Below, one piece after another: positions 46,584 through 56,281 of a stretch of DNA of 64,000 bases. The position numbers and the translations under genes were made by a program. This stretch comes from Ideonella_A sakaiensis_A (GTDB lineage: Bacteria; Pseudomonadota; Gammaproteobacteria; Burkholderiales; Burkholderiaceae_C), in assembly GCF_048320135.1 (NCBI RefSeq), contig NZ_CP182947.1:62001-126000 (forward strand), read 5' to 3'. The notes below the pieces were generated by a model, which searched no databases, had not been told where the DNA came from, and was given only the letters and a program-made list of their open reading frames with translations. Numbering within the stretch: the stretch's first letter is position 1; every line of letters begins with the position of its first letter.

Positions 46584-49133
46584 GTGGACGACCCGGCGAG
46601 ACGATCCAATGCAGCAGCAGGCGGCGCGGCGACAGATTCCCCGATGCCTGCAGCAAGCGGCTGGGCCGGTTTCAGGCAGCGCCATCTGTTCGACTACGGC
46701 CCGTCGGCGATGCGGCTGTGGCTGGCGCTGGTCGCCAGCGGCGTATTCGCGGTGGCCTGGTCGCTGGTCGTGCTGGCCGGCCTGCCGTGGGAGCAGCTGC
46801 TGCAGGTCGTCGCGTGGACCGCGCTGGTCGGCTGCGCAGCCGCCTTTCCGATCGAGGTGCCGCGGACCCGCCAGTCGATCGCCTGTGGCGATGCGCTGAT
46901 TTTCCTGCTCCTCGCACTGCATGGTCCAGCGGCAGCCGTGCTGGCGGCATCTGTCGAAGGTGGCGTTGCCGCGGTGCGCGGCTCGACGCGCCTGACCAGC
47001 CGGCTCGGCACTTTCGCCGCCAGCGCATTCGGCATCGCGCTGGCCGGTATCGCATTCGAACTGGCGCGTGGCGGGCTGCAGACGGTGGGTGTGGATGCCG
47101 GTGCAGCCGGCCTGGCGGCGCTGGTCGTTGCGGCGCTGGTCTATTTTCCGGCGCAGACGATGCCGCAGATGCAGATCTTCTGCCTGAAGCGCGGCAGCAG
47201 CCTGAGGATCACCGACTGGTTCGAACAGGCCAGCGGCATCGGCGCACTGTTTGTCGCATCGGCGGTTTTTGCGGGGCTGTTGTCGCTGGCGGCGCATACC
47301 TTCGGCCTCGCGGTTGTCGTCGTTGCGGTCGCCGCGATCGCCGTTGCGGTGGCGATGATCCGCCGCCATTTCGGCCAGCAGGCGCGCGAACATGCTGCCC
47401 AGGAGGCACGTGTCGAAGCTGCGCAGCGCGAGTCGCGGCAGAACCAGCGCCGCTTCCACGCCGCGTTCAGCGATGCGGCGATCGGCATGTCGATCGCCGA
47501 CAGGAATGGCTGCATCGTGCAGGTCAACGCCGCCTTGTGCAGCCTGCTCGGCGTCGTCGACAGCGAACTGCTCGGACGGCGCTTCGACGAATTGATGCAT
47601 CCGGGTGATGCGGCGCTGCTGGCGCGCCGCACGGCCGCACTGCTGGCCCGGCACGACGACGGTTTTTCGATCGAACTGCGCTGCATCGGCGTCGCCGGCC
47701 GCGAGATCTGGGTCTCGCTGCACTGCGCATTGTTCGACGACGACGAAGCCGCCGACGAAGGCTGCGGGCTGATCTTCCAGCTGCACGACATCACGTCGCG
47801 GCGCCGCGCCGAAGGCGAACTGCAGCACATCGCCTACCACGACAGCCTGACCGATCTGGCGAATCGCAACTGTTTCCAGGAGCGGCTGCGGATGGCGGTC
47901 GAAGCGCAGCGCGACGCCGGTGCGCGTTTTGCGGTGATGTATCTCGACCTGGATCGTTTCAAGCGCGTCAACGACAGCCTCGGTCATTCGGCCGGCGACG
48001 AACTGCTGAAGGTCGTCGCCAGACGTCTGCAGCAATTGACGCGACCGAAGGACCTGGTCGCCAGGCTCGGCGGCGACGAATTTGCGATTCTGGTCGAGGG
48101 CGGGCTCGGGCAGGATGCGATCGTCGAGCTCGGCGAACGCATCCTGAGCGCGCTGGACCTGCCGGTGCGGCTCGGTGCGACCGACGTGCAGCCGCGCGCA
48201 AGCATCGGCATCACGCTGTGCGAAGACGCCAGCCGCGAGCCCGAGGCGATCCTGCGCGACGCCGATCTGGCGATGTACCAGGCCAAGGGCAACGGCAAGG
48301 GCCGCCTGTCGCTGTTCGATGCGAGCCTGCACCAGCAGATCGGTCATCGCCTGCAGCTCGAAGCCGACCTGCGCCGGGCGATCGGCGACGGTGATCTGAC
48401 ACTGGCCTACCAGGCGCTGTACCAGTTGCAGCCGCGGCGCCTGATCGGCTTCGAGGCGCTGGCACGCTGGACCCATCCGACCCGCGGCGTGATCAGCCCG
48501 GCACTGTTCATCGCACTGGCAGAGGAAAGCGGCTGCATCGATGCGCTGACCGCGTGGGCGATCGACGAGGCGGCGCGGCAGCTTGCCGAATGGCGCGCAG
48601 CCCTGCCCGGCAGCGAGCATCTGGTGATGCACATCAATGTGTCGGGCAAGGACCTGTGCCGGCCGCACTTTGTCGATCGCGTCCGCCAGACGCTGGTCCG
48701 CCATCGGCTGCCCGCGTCGAGCCTGACGCTGGAAATTACCGAAAGCACGCTCGTCGAGGAGCGCGATCGCGCGATCCAGGCGCTGGCCGATCTGCGCGAA
48801 CTCGGCGTCAAGCTCGGAATCGACGATTTCGGCACCGGTTATTCGTCGCTCGCCTACCTCAGCACGCTGCCGTTCGACTGCCTGAAAATCGACCGCTCGT
48901 TCGTGATGGGCGTCGAGGCCAGTCCGCAGAATCTCGAGATCGTCCGCACCGTCGTGTCGCTCGGCCGCTCGCTGAACAAACATGTCGTTGCCGAAGGCAT
49001 CGAGACCGAGGAGCAGCTGCAGATCCTGACCCGGCTCGGTGCGACGATCGGGCAAGGTTATCTGCTCGCCAGGCCGCTGCCGCCGGAACGCGCGGCAGCC
49101 TTGTTCGAGCAGCAGCAAGCGGTCGCCGCATGA
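46584..49133 (+). CDS. Membrane PAS-GGDEF-EAL cyclic-di-GMP protein
   Basis: 849 residues. About seven N-terminal membrane segments (MASE-like sensor), a PAS domain (around 290-410), GGDEF with intact GGDEF at 496-500 and an I-site RPKD (487-490) five residues before it, and EAL with Glu624 in GFEALARW and DDFGTGYSSLAYL. Both catalytic motifs are intact, so it could make and degrade c-di-GMP; net activity unknown. GTG start at 46584 is uncertain; ATG at 46644 is an alternative. Confidence 0.9.
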   Translation: MDDPARRSNAAAGGAATDSPMPAASGWAGFRQRHLFDYGPSAMRLWLALVASGVFAVAWSLVVLAGLPWEQLLQVVAWTALVGCAAAFPIEVPRTRQSIACGDALIFLLLALHGPAAAVLAASVEGGVAAVRGSTRLTSRLGTFAASAFGIALAGIAFELARGGLQTVGVDAGAAGLAALVVAALVYFPAQTMPQMQIFCLKRGSSLRITDWFEQASGIGALFVASAVFAGLLSLAAHTFGLAVVVVAVAAIAVAVAMIRRHFGQQAREHAAQEARVEAAQRESRQNQRRFHAAFSDAAIGMSIADRNGCIVQVNAALCSLLGVVDSELLGRRFDELMHPGDAALLARRTAALLARHDDGFSIELRCIGVAGREIWVSLHCALFDDDEAADEGCGLIFQLHDITSRRRAEGELQHIAYHDSLTDLANRNCFQERLRMAVEAQRDAGARFAVMYLDLDRFKRVNDSLGHSAGDELLKVVARRLQQLTRPKDLVARLGGDEFAILVEGGLGQDAIVELGERILSALDLPVRLGATDVQPRASIGITLCEDASREPEAILRDADLAMYQAKGNGKGRLSLFDASLHQQIGHRLQLEADLRRAIGDGDLTLAYQALYQLQPRRLIGFEALARWTHPTRGVISPALFIALAEESGCIDALTAWAIDEAARQLAEWRAALPGSEHLVMHINVSGKDLCRPHFVDRVRQTLVRHRLPASSLTLEITESTLVEERDRAIQALADLRELGVKLGIDDFGTGYSSLAYLSTLPFDCLKIDRSFVMGVEASPQNLEIVRTVVSLGRSLNKHVVAEGIETEEQLQILTRLGATIGQGYLLARPLPPERAAALFEQQQAVAA

Positions 49134-49155
49134 CGCGCGACAGGGGTAATCACGA

Positions 49156-49182
49156 GTAAAGCTCGCGCGGACGAGCGTTTAC
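49156..49182 (+). terminator. Hairpin after the GGDEF-EAL gene
   Basis: GTAAA-GCTCG pairs with CGAGC-G-TTTAC (one bulged G) around a six-base loop. It ends in TTTACC, so a moderate terminator. Confidence 0.5.
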
Positions 49183-49250
49183 CGTTGCCGGTCATGGCCG
49201 GCGTGCGGTGCAAGCCGGCTTCAGCAAGCCATTTTTCAGGAGCAGTCCAG

Positions 49251-50282
49251 ATGATGATCAAGCATCTTCGCACCCTCTTCGCCGCCGCTTCGCTGCTGGC
49301 GGTCGCACCGCTGGCATCGGCGGCCGATGTGACGCTGCGCTTCCACCAGTTTCTGCCGCCGCAGGCGAATGTGCCGCATCTGGCGATCGAACCGTGGGCG
49401 AAGAAGGTCGAGAAGGACAGCGGCGGGCGCATCAAGGTGCAGCTGTTTCCGAGCATGCAGCTCGGCGGCAAGCCGCCCGAGCTGTTCGACCAGGTGAAGG
49501 ACGGTGTCGCCGACCTGGCATGGATCGTGATGGGCTTCACGCCGGGCCGGTTCCCGAAAACCGAGGCCTTCGAGCTGCCGTTCCTGGTCGGCGACGCGGT
49601 GAGCGGATCGCGCGCGTTCTACGAGTTCATCGAGAAAAACGCGATGGACGAATTCAAGGACGTCAAGCTGATCACGACCCACGTTCACGGACCGGGCCTG
49701 TTCCACAGCAAGGATCCGATCCGCAAGCTCGAGGACCTGAAGGGCATGAAGATCCGCGGCGGCTCGCGCGTGATCAACATCATGCTCGAGCAACTCGGCG
49801 CAACGCCGGTCGGCATGCCGGTGACGTCGATCGGCGAATCGCTGTCGAAGGGCGTGATCGATGCAACGACGATCCCGTTCGAAGTCGTGCCATCGCTGCG
49901 GCTGCACCAGATCGTGAAGAACCACACCACCTTTTCCGGCGACAAGGGCTTGTACACATTGACCTTCGCGGTCGTGATGAACAAGGCCCGCTACGACAAG
50001 CTGCCGCCGGATCTGAAGAAGGTCATCGATGCGAACAGTGGCAGCGCTACCGCGGCCTTGTTCGGCCAGGCGATGGCCACCGGCGACGTCACCGGCCGGG
50101 CAGCGATCGAGAAGGCTGGCAACAACATCATCAAGCTCGACCCGGCCGAGACGCAGCGTTGGGCGCGAGCCGCCGCCGGCGTGCGCGCGGTCTGGTTCCA
50201 GCAGGTGTCCGAAAAAGGCATCGATGGGCCGAAACTCGCCGAGGAGGCGAACCGCCTGATCGAGAAACACCAGAAGAAGTGA
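49251..50282 (+). CDS. TRAP-type substrate-binding protein (DctP family), orphan
   Basis: 343 residues. CAGGAG before the ATG at 49251; signal peptide ends near ASA (22-24). DctP fold with LPPQANVPHLAIEPWAKKVE, the conserved RGGSRVINIMLEQLGATPVG substrate Arg region. No DctQ or DctM membrane genes are near, so it must share another TRAP system or act as a sensor input. Ligand probably an organic acid. Lies between a c-di-GMP protein and a sensory operon. Confidence 0.88.
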   Translation: MMIKHLRTLFAAASLLAVAPLASAADVTLRFHQFLPPQANVPHLAIEPWAKKVEKDSGGRIKVQLFPSMQLGGKPPELFDQVKDGVADLAWIVMGFTPGRFPKTEAFELPFLVGDAVSGSRAFYEFIEKNAMDEFKDVKLITTHVHGPGLFHSKDPIRKLEDLKGMKIRGGSRVINIMLEQLGATPVGMPVTSIGESLSKGVIDATTIPFEVVPSLRLHQIVKNHTTFSGDKGLYTLTFAVVMNKARYDKLPPDLKKVIDANSGSATAALFGQAMATGDVTGRAAIEKAGNNIIKLDPAETQRWARAAAGVRAVWFQQVSEKGIDGPKLAEEANRLIEKHQKK

Positions 50283-50320
50283 GTCGGCGCAGGATCGACT
50301 GAGTTCGTGAAGGCCCGCGG

Positions 50321-52012
50321 ATGAGCGATGCGCTGCGACGGCTGCAATCTGCGGTGGCGGCGCTGCTGCTGGCGGCCGGCAGCCTGTGCGGGGTTTCGGC
50401 GCAGGCCGATGCGGCAGCCGAAGCCGAGGTCTGGAACTACCGCGTCTCGGCCGGCGACACGCTGATCGCGATCTGCACGCAATACCTTGCGCGGCCGGAA
50501 GACTGGCCGCGGCTGCAGAAACTCAACGGTGTTGCCGATGCACGGCGGCTGCAGCCGGACAGCGTGTTGCGCATACCGCTGGCGTGGATGCGGCAGACCG
50601 CAACCGTTGCAGATGTGGTTTTCGTCAAGGGCGTCGCAAGCCTGCTGCGCACCGACGCCGCCGGCGCGACCAGCAGGCGCCTGCTGGCAAGCGGCGATAC
50701 GGTCCAGGCGGGCGATACGATCCGCACCGCGGTCGAAGCCTCGGTCAGCCTGCGCCTGGCCGACCGTTCGCGGCTGCTGATCACCGCGGGCACCGAGATG
50801 CGCATCGTCCACCTGCTGCAACTCGGTCGCGACGCGATTCCGAAGGTCCAGCTGCAGCTGGAGACCGGTGGTACCGAAATCGAGGTCGCACCGGCGGCGC
50901 CCGGCCGCAGCTTCGAGATCCGCACGCCGGCGGTCAACCTTGGCGTTCGCGGCACCGAATTCCGCGCCCGCGTCGACGGTGGTGCCAAGCTGGCCCGCGT
51001 CGAGGTCAGTGAAGGCCGGGTCGGTGCGCAGGCCGAGCAGCAGCAGCTGGCGATCCCGGCCGGTTTCGGCACCGTCGCCGAAGCCGGCAAGCCGATCGCG
51101 CCGCCACGCCAGCTGATCGCCGCGCCTGAACTGGGGGCAGTGCCGAAGCGGCTCGAACGCGTGCCGCTGCAGTTTGCCTGGCCGGCAGTCGGCGGCGCAA
51201 AGGCCTACCGCGCGCAGGTGCTCGCGGCTGGCGAACCGCTGCGCCTGCTGCTCGACGGCGAATTCGACGCGCCGGCTGCACGCTGGCAGGACCTGCCGGA
51301 CGGCAGCTACCGGCTGCGTGTGCGGGCGATTGATGCGCGCGGCAACGAAGGGCACGACGGCGTCGCCGACTTTGTGCTGAAGGCGCGGCCGGAGCCGCCG
51401 TTCACCAGCGTACCGGCCGAAGGCGCGAAGGTGTACGGGGACAGCACGCGTTTCGAATGGGCCAGCGTTGCCGGCGCGCGGCGGTACCGGTTGCAGGTCT
51501 CGAGCCGGGCCGACTTCGCTTCGCTGCTGGTCGACGAGGCCGGAATCGGCAGCAGCCGCCATCAGCTGGCATTGCCGCCGGGTGACTACCACTGGCGGGT
51601 CGCCAGCATCGGCACCGACGCCGATGGCCGTGAAGATCCCGGCCCGTTCGGCGATGCCAGTTCATTCACGCAGCGGGCGATTCCGCCAACCCCCGACGTG
51701 CAGCCACCGGCCGCGGTTGACGACGGCGTGCTGCTGCGCTGGCGTTTGCCTGCGCCGGGCCATCGGATGCAGTTCCAGGTGGCCGGCGACCGCGACTTCA
51801 GCCGCATCGTGCTCGACCGGAGTACCGAGCAGGCGAGCGCCCTGCTGCCGAAGCCGGAGCCCGGCGTCTATTACCTGCGAGCGCGAACCATCGATGCCGA
51901 CGGTTTCGAGGGTCCGTTCGGCGCGGTGCAGCAGATCGAGGTGCCGCAGCCGCCACCACCGCCGCCGAAGTGGTTGCTGCTGCTGCCGCTCGGTCTGCTG
52001 CTGTTGCTGTGA
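50321..52012 (+). CDS. LysM plus FecR-domain envelope protein
   Basis: 563 residues. Signal peptide (SAVAALLLAAGSLCGVSAQA), LysM-like domain (YRVSAGDTLIAICTQYL, about 38-90), FecR domain (about 115-240 with NLGVRGTEFRARVD), two or three fibronectin-like segments, a PPPPPP stretch and a C-terminal membrane segment (WLLLLPLGLLLLL). Suggests a peptidoglycan-bound sensor. Its stop overlaps the start of the CHASE2 kinase, so they form one unit. Confidence 0.85.
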   Translation: MSDALRRLQSAVAALLLAAGSLCGVSAQADAAAEAEVWNYRVSAGDTLIAICTQYLARPEDWPRLQKLNGVADARRLQPDSVLRIPLAWMRQTATVADVVFVKGVASLLRTDAAGATSRRLLASGDTVQAGDTIRTAVEASVSLRLADRSRLLITAGTEMRIVHLLQLGRDAIPKVQLQLETGGTEIEVAPAAPGRSFEIRTPAVNLGVRGTEFRARVDGGAKLARVEVSEGRVGAQAEQQQLAIPAGFGTVAEAGKPIAPPRQLIAAPELGAVPKRLERVPLQFAWPAVGGAKAYRAQVLAAGEPLRLLLDGEFDAPAARWQDLPDGSYRLRVRAIDARGNEGHDGVADFVLKARPEPPFTSVPAEGAKVYGDSTRFEWASVAGARRYRLQVSSRADFASLLVDEAGIGSSRHQLALPPGDYHWRVASIGTDADGREDPGPFGDASSFTQRAIPPTPDVQPPAAVDDGVLLRWRLPAPGHRMQFQVAGDRDFSRIVLDRSTEQASALLPKPEPGVYYLRARTIDADGFEGPFGAVQQIEVPQPPPPPPKWLLLLPLGLLLLL

Positions 52013-54801
52013 AGCCGCCGCCGGCCGCCGGACCGGGGCAAGGCCTGCGCGATGCGCTGCGGCTGTTCTGGCTGCCGTTGACCGCACTGGCGCTCGGCTG
52101 GCTGGTTTCGCTGACGCCGATGGCTGCGCGCTGGTCCGACAGCGTCGACGACGCCTTGCTGCGCGCCACCGCGGCCGATGCCCGTTTCGACGCCGTCGCG
52201 GTGATCGACTTCGACGATGCGGCACTGGTCGAACTTCGCCCGACCTTCGGTGCCTGGCCCTACCCCCGCGACGTCCATGCGCTGCTGCTCGGCTTCCTGC
52301 GCGATGCGGGGGTCCGGCTCGCGGTGTTCGACATCGTGTTTGGTGAGCCGCGCGACGGCGACGCCGCCTTTGCCGAAACGATCGGCCGGCGCGCCGATGT
52401 CGTGCTCGGTGCGGCGGCGATGACCGACCGGCTCGAGCAACAGGCGCCGCCGGATGTCCTGTTCCGGTTTTCGACCGCGGCCGCCGCTGGCGACGAGAAC
52501 CTGTTGCGCTGGCCGGGGCTGAAGCTGCCGATTCCGGCGTTGCGCGAGCAGCTCGGCGGATTCGGTTCGATCGGCATCATCACGACGCCGCTCGATGCCG
52601 ATGGCCATCTGCGGCGCCTGCCGATGCGGCATCAGATCGACGACCGGATTTATCCCTCATTGCCGCTGGCGGCGATGCTCACCGACAGCGGCGGCGATCC
52701 CGCGGCGCTGGAGGTTCGCAACGGCCGGATCAGCCTCGGCCAACATGACTGGCCGGTCGACGCCGCAGGGCAGGTGCAACTCGCGCTGCCCGCCAATGCC
52801 AAGCAGTTGCCGACGCTCGGCGCCGGCGCGGTGCTGGCGGCCGCGCTCGGCGCGATCGATCCGGAACCGGTGGCCCGTCAGCTGCGCGGCAGGACAGTTT
52901 TTATCGGCAGCAGCGCATTTCTCGGCGACCGCGTTGTCACGACACAGGGGCAGCTGACCGGGGTCGCGGTGCTGGCGATCACCTACGACGCGCTGCGCAG
53001 CGGCGAGCTGATCCGCAGCGCGCCGTGGTATGCGGCGCTCGCACTGCTGCTGGCCGCGACGCTGCCCGGGCTGCTCGTCGTGCGCCGCGGCAGGCCGGAC
53101 GTGTTGCGCGACGCGCCGATCGCCGTGCTGGTTGCAGGCCTGGTCGGCGCGGCTGCGGCCGTGATGCTGGTCGGCCAGCGGGAACAGTTTTCGCCGTTGC
53201 CGGCGTGGACGATCATCGCGATCGGCTTTGTGCTGACCGCGCTGCAGCAGCTGCGCGCGACCTCGCGGGCAAACCGCGAACTGCGCGAACAGCGGCTGGC
53301 GGCCGAAGCGGCGAATGCCGCAAAAAGCGAATTTCTTGCCGGCGTCAGCCACGAGTTGCGCACGCCGTTGCATGCGGTGCTCGGCATGGCCGATGTGTTG
53401 TCGCAGACCAGGCTCGATGACGAGCAGCAGCGTTATGTCGAGGTCTTCCGCAAGGCCGGCACCTCGCTGGCAAGCCTGATCGACGACCTGCTCGACCTGT
53501 CGCGCATCGAGGCCGCGCAGGTCGTGCTCGACCGGCAACCGGTGTCGCTGCCCGACCTGCTGCAGGCTCTGCGTGCGCTGATGGAACCGCGGGCAAACGC
53601 GAAAGGCCTGCGGCTCGAGGTACAGCTCGACCCTTCGGCAGGGCCCGTCGTCGAGGGTGATGCGAAGCGGCTGATGCAGGTGCTGCTGAACCTGGTCGGC
53701 AATGCGATCAAGTTCACCAGCGAAGGCACGGTTTCGATCGCCGTTGCGAGGCAGGCCGATGGCCTGCTGCACGTGCAGGTGCGCGACAGCGGCATCGGCA
53801 TAGCGGCCAGCAAGCTCGAATTGATCTTCGAGCCGTTCACGCAGGCCGACGGCAGCGTCACGCGCACCTACGGCGGCACCGGGCTCGGCTTGTCGATCAG
53901 CCGGCAGCTGGTCGACATGATGGGCGGCAGGGTCTGGGTGGACAGCCAACCGGGTGTCGGCTCGACCTTTCATTTCACCGCCGACCTGCCGGACGTCTTG
54001 CCCGCAGCCACCGCGCCGGCCGGCCAGCCGGAGACCGCACCGGCAGACACCGGGTCCGAAGGCGTGCGCATCCTGCTGGTCGAGGACAACGAGGTCAATG
54101 TGATCGTCGTCGAGGCGATGCTGAAGGACAGCGGGCATGAGCTCGACATCGCGCCGAACGGCGAAACCGCGGTCGAGATGTTCCGCGCTGCGCAATACGG
54201 CCTGGTGCTGATGGACGTGCACATGCCGGGAATGAATGGATACGAGGCGACGCGCGAAATCCGGTCCATCGAGGCAGCCACCGGCCGCGAGCCGACCGCG
54301 GTGCTGGCCCTCAGCGCCAGCGCTTTCGAGAGCGACCGGCAGGCCAGCGTCGCCGCCGGTTGCAACGGCCACCTGGCGAAACCGCTGAGCCGGCAGCATC
54401 TGCTCGATGCAGTGCAGACCCACGGCCGGCCGGGCAAGGCCGGCGTCGACCGCGGCAACGCCGCCGACGATGTCATCGATCATCAGGCCGCGCTGCGCCA
54501 GGCTGGCGGCGACGAGGCGCGGCGGCAGCGCAACCTCGACCATGCGAAGGTATTTCTGGCCGGCTGGCAGCCGCTGTTCCAAGCCGCACGCGTCGCATCG
54601 AACCGGCCGCTGCAGCTCGCGTTGTGCCGCGATCTGCAAGCGGTTGCCGCCGGTGCCGGTGCGGTTGCCGTCGCAGCAGCGGCGCAGCGCCTGGCCGACT
54701 TGTTGGCCGCCGACGGCCCGGTCGATCCCGCTCAGGCGATCGGCGAGCTGATGCAGCATCTGCAACGCGCGGTCGCGGCGATCACGGTCAGCCGCGACTG
54801 A
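52009..54801 (+). CDS. CHASE2 hybrid sensor histidine kinase with receiver and degenerate HPt
   Basis: 930 residues. The GTG in GTGA overlaps the FecR stop. N-terminal membrane segment, CHASE2 periplasmic sensor (about 45-320), further membrane segments, HisKA with His448 (GVSHELRTPLH), HATPase (NLVGNAIKFTSEGT and GGTGLGLSISRQ), REC with Asp736 (VLMDVHMPG). The last ~110 residues look like an HPt bundle, but the phospho-His position reads ALCRDLQAV (Arg874) so it probably cannot accept phosphate. No response regulator is adjacent; output unknown. Confidence 0.9.
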   Translation: MKPPPAAGPGQGLRDALRLFWLPLTALALGWLVSLTPMAARWSDSVDDALLRATAADARFDAVAVIDFDDAALVELRPTFGAWPYPRDVHALLLGFLRDAGVRLAVFDIVFGEPRDGDAAFAETIGRRADVVLGAAAMTDRLEQQAPPDVLFRFSTAAAAGDENLLRWPGLKLPIPALREQLGGFGSIGIITTPLDADGHLRRLPMRHQIDDRIYPSLPLAAMLTDSGGDPAALEVRNGRISLGQHDWPVDAAGQVQLALPANAKQLPTLGAGAVLAAALGAIDPEPVARQLRGRTVFIGSSAFLGDRVVTTQGQLTGVAVLAITYDALRSGELIRSAPWYAALALLLAATLPGLLVVRRGRPDVLRDAPIAVLVAGLVGAAAAVMLVGQREQFSPLPAWTIIAIGFVLTALQQLRATSRANRELREQRLAAEAANAAKSEFLAGVSHELRTPLHAVLGMADVLSQTRLDDEQQRYVEVFRKAGTSLASLIDDLLDLSRIEAAQVVLDRQPVSLPDLLQALRALMEPRANAKGLRLEVQLDPSAGPVVEGDAKRLMQVLLNLVGNAIKFTSEGTVSIAVARQADGLLHVQVRDSGIGIAASKLELIFEPFTQADGSVTRTYGGTGLGLSISRQLVDMMGGRVWVDSQPGVGSTFHFTADLPDVLPAATAPAGQPETAPADTGSEGVRILLVEDNEVNVIVVEAMLKDSGHELDIAPNGETAVEMFRAAQYGLVLMDVHMPGMNGYEATREIRSIEAATGREPTAVLALSASAFESDRQASVAAGCNGHLAKPLSRQHLLDAVQTHGRPGKAGVDRGNAADDVIDHQAALRQAGGDEARRQRNLDHAKVFLAGWQPLFQAARVASNRPLQLALCRDLQAVAAGAGAVAVAAAAQRLADLLAADGPVDPAQAIGELMQHLQRAVAAITVSRD

Positions 54802-56122
54802 CGCTGCCGCGCACCGATGGATCTGCGCTGTCGGCGGCGGCGATGCCGCGCGCAATGTCGATCCGAAGCAGCAACAGCAGACCCAGCACGAAAAACAGGC
54901 CGGTGCCGACGATCGCGATGCGGTGGTTGCCGCCGGTCAGCAGCGTGACGGTGCCATAGGTCAATGGTCCGATGATCGCCGACGCACGGGTTGCGAACGC
55001 CCACAGGCCGTAGAACTCGGCGCGCCGCTGCGGTGGGGAAAAGGCACCGGCCAGCGCCCTGCCCGCCGACTGGCTGCTGCCCATGCACAGCCCGGCAATC
55101 GCCGCGGCGATCCAGAACAAGGCTGGTGCGGTCGCGATGCCGGCCAGCAGCGTCATCACGATCCAGCCGGCAAGCGTCAGCGCCAGCGCCGGCCGGTGCC
55201 CGATCCGGTCCTGCACATAACCCCAGGCGAAGGCGCCGAGTGCAGCGGCGATGTTGACGAGGAAGATCAGCATCATCGTCTGCGACTGCACGAAGCCGAG
55301 CACCTGTTCGGCATAGACCGCGGCCAGCGCGATGACGACCGAAATGCCGGCCTGGTAGGCGATCGCGCAGGCCAGCAGCCAGGCAAAGTCCTCGAAGCGG
55401 CGCGCCTCGCGCCAGGTCTGCAGCAGCCGCGCCAACGACACCGCGATGCCCTGGCGTTGCGCCGCTTGCTGCGCTTGCGGCTGGGCCCGTTCGCGCAGCA
55501 GTGCAAAGGTCACGAGCGAAGCCAGACCATAGATTGCGGCGGTGATCAGCATCGTCACCGGCACGAACTGTGCTGCCGGTATGCCCTGCTGCTGCGCCCA
55601 GATCACATAACCGAGGCTGAGGCCGAGCGTCAGCATGCCGCCGAAATAACCGAAGCTCCAGCCCCAGCCGGACACCCGCCCGAGGCTGCCCCGGCGCGCC
55701 AGTTCGGGCAGGAAGGCAGCGATCAGCGATTCGCCATAGCTGTAGAACAGGTTCGACACCACGATCGCGACAACCGCCCACCCGACATCGCCGGGGCCGG
55801 CGCCGGCCAGCGCCGCGGTGCCGAGCACGCAGCCGATGGTCGACAACACGAGCAGGCGCTTTTTGGCCGCATGCAGGTCGGCATGGGCGCCGATCGCCGG
55901 CATCGTCAGCATCACCAGCAGGCTCGACAAGGCCAGCGCGCCGGTCCAGGCCAGCGTCGCCCAGCTCGCATTGCCGGCGATGCCGCCGACGAACCAGGCG
56001 CCATAGACCGCCGTCAGCACGACCGTCGTGTAGCCCGAATTGGCGAAGTCGTACATCGCCCAGCCGAACACCTCGCGCTTGCGCACACCGTCGTTCAGCG
56101 AATCCTGGGGAAAAAGCGCCAT
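54788..56122 (-). CDS. UMF1/Atg22-like MFS transporter
   Basis: 444 residues, about 12 membrane segments. The N-terminal VFGWAMYDFANSGYTTVVLT is diagnostic for the UMF1 family. Role unknown, possibly export or recycling of amino acids. Overlaps the end of the kinase gene by 14 bp, convergent. Confidence 0.88.
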   Translation of the reverse strand: MALFPQDSLNDGVRKREVFGWAMYDFANSGYTTVVLTAVYGAWFVGGIAGNASWATLAWTGALALSSLLVMLTMPAIGAHADLHAAKKRLLVLSTIGCVLGTAALAGAGPGDVGWAVVAIVVSNLFYSYGESLIAAFLPELARRGSLGRVSGWGWSFGYFGGMLTLGLSLGYVIWAQQQGIPAAQFVPVTMLITAAIYGLASLVTFALLRERAQPQAQQAAQRQGIAVSLARLLQTWREARRFEDFAWLLACAIAYQAGISVVIALAAVYAEQVLGFVQSQTMMLIFLVNIAAALGAFAWGYVQDRIGHRPALALTLAGWIVMTLLAGIATAPALFWIAAAIAGLCMGSSQSAGRALAGAFSPPQRRAEFYGLWAFATRASAIIGPLTYGTVTLLTGGNHRIAIVGTGLFFVLGLLLLLRIDIARGIAAADSADPSVRGSVSRG

Positions 56123-56281
56123 CGCCCATTCTCGCCGGGGCGTTGCGGTGGCTCGCGGTCCGACAAGGGCAAATCGGATTGAACCCGCCGGCGTCTGCGC
56201 CACTCGAACCGGATCGCATCGCGCCGCGCGACCTCGCGGATGCGCCTCGAACACTGACCCAACAACGAAAGAGCCGACACG

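Noticed and set aside
44213..46609. About 800-residue minus-strand frame with HHQTFAHHQALAHH repeats
   Set aside because: Reverse reading of the subtilase hexapeptide repeat; no independent support.
46473..49118. Long minus-strand frame opposite the GGDEF-EAL gene
   Set aside because: Shadow frame; the plus-strand gene has intact catalytic motifs.
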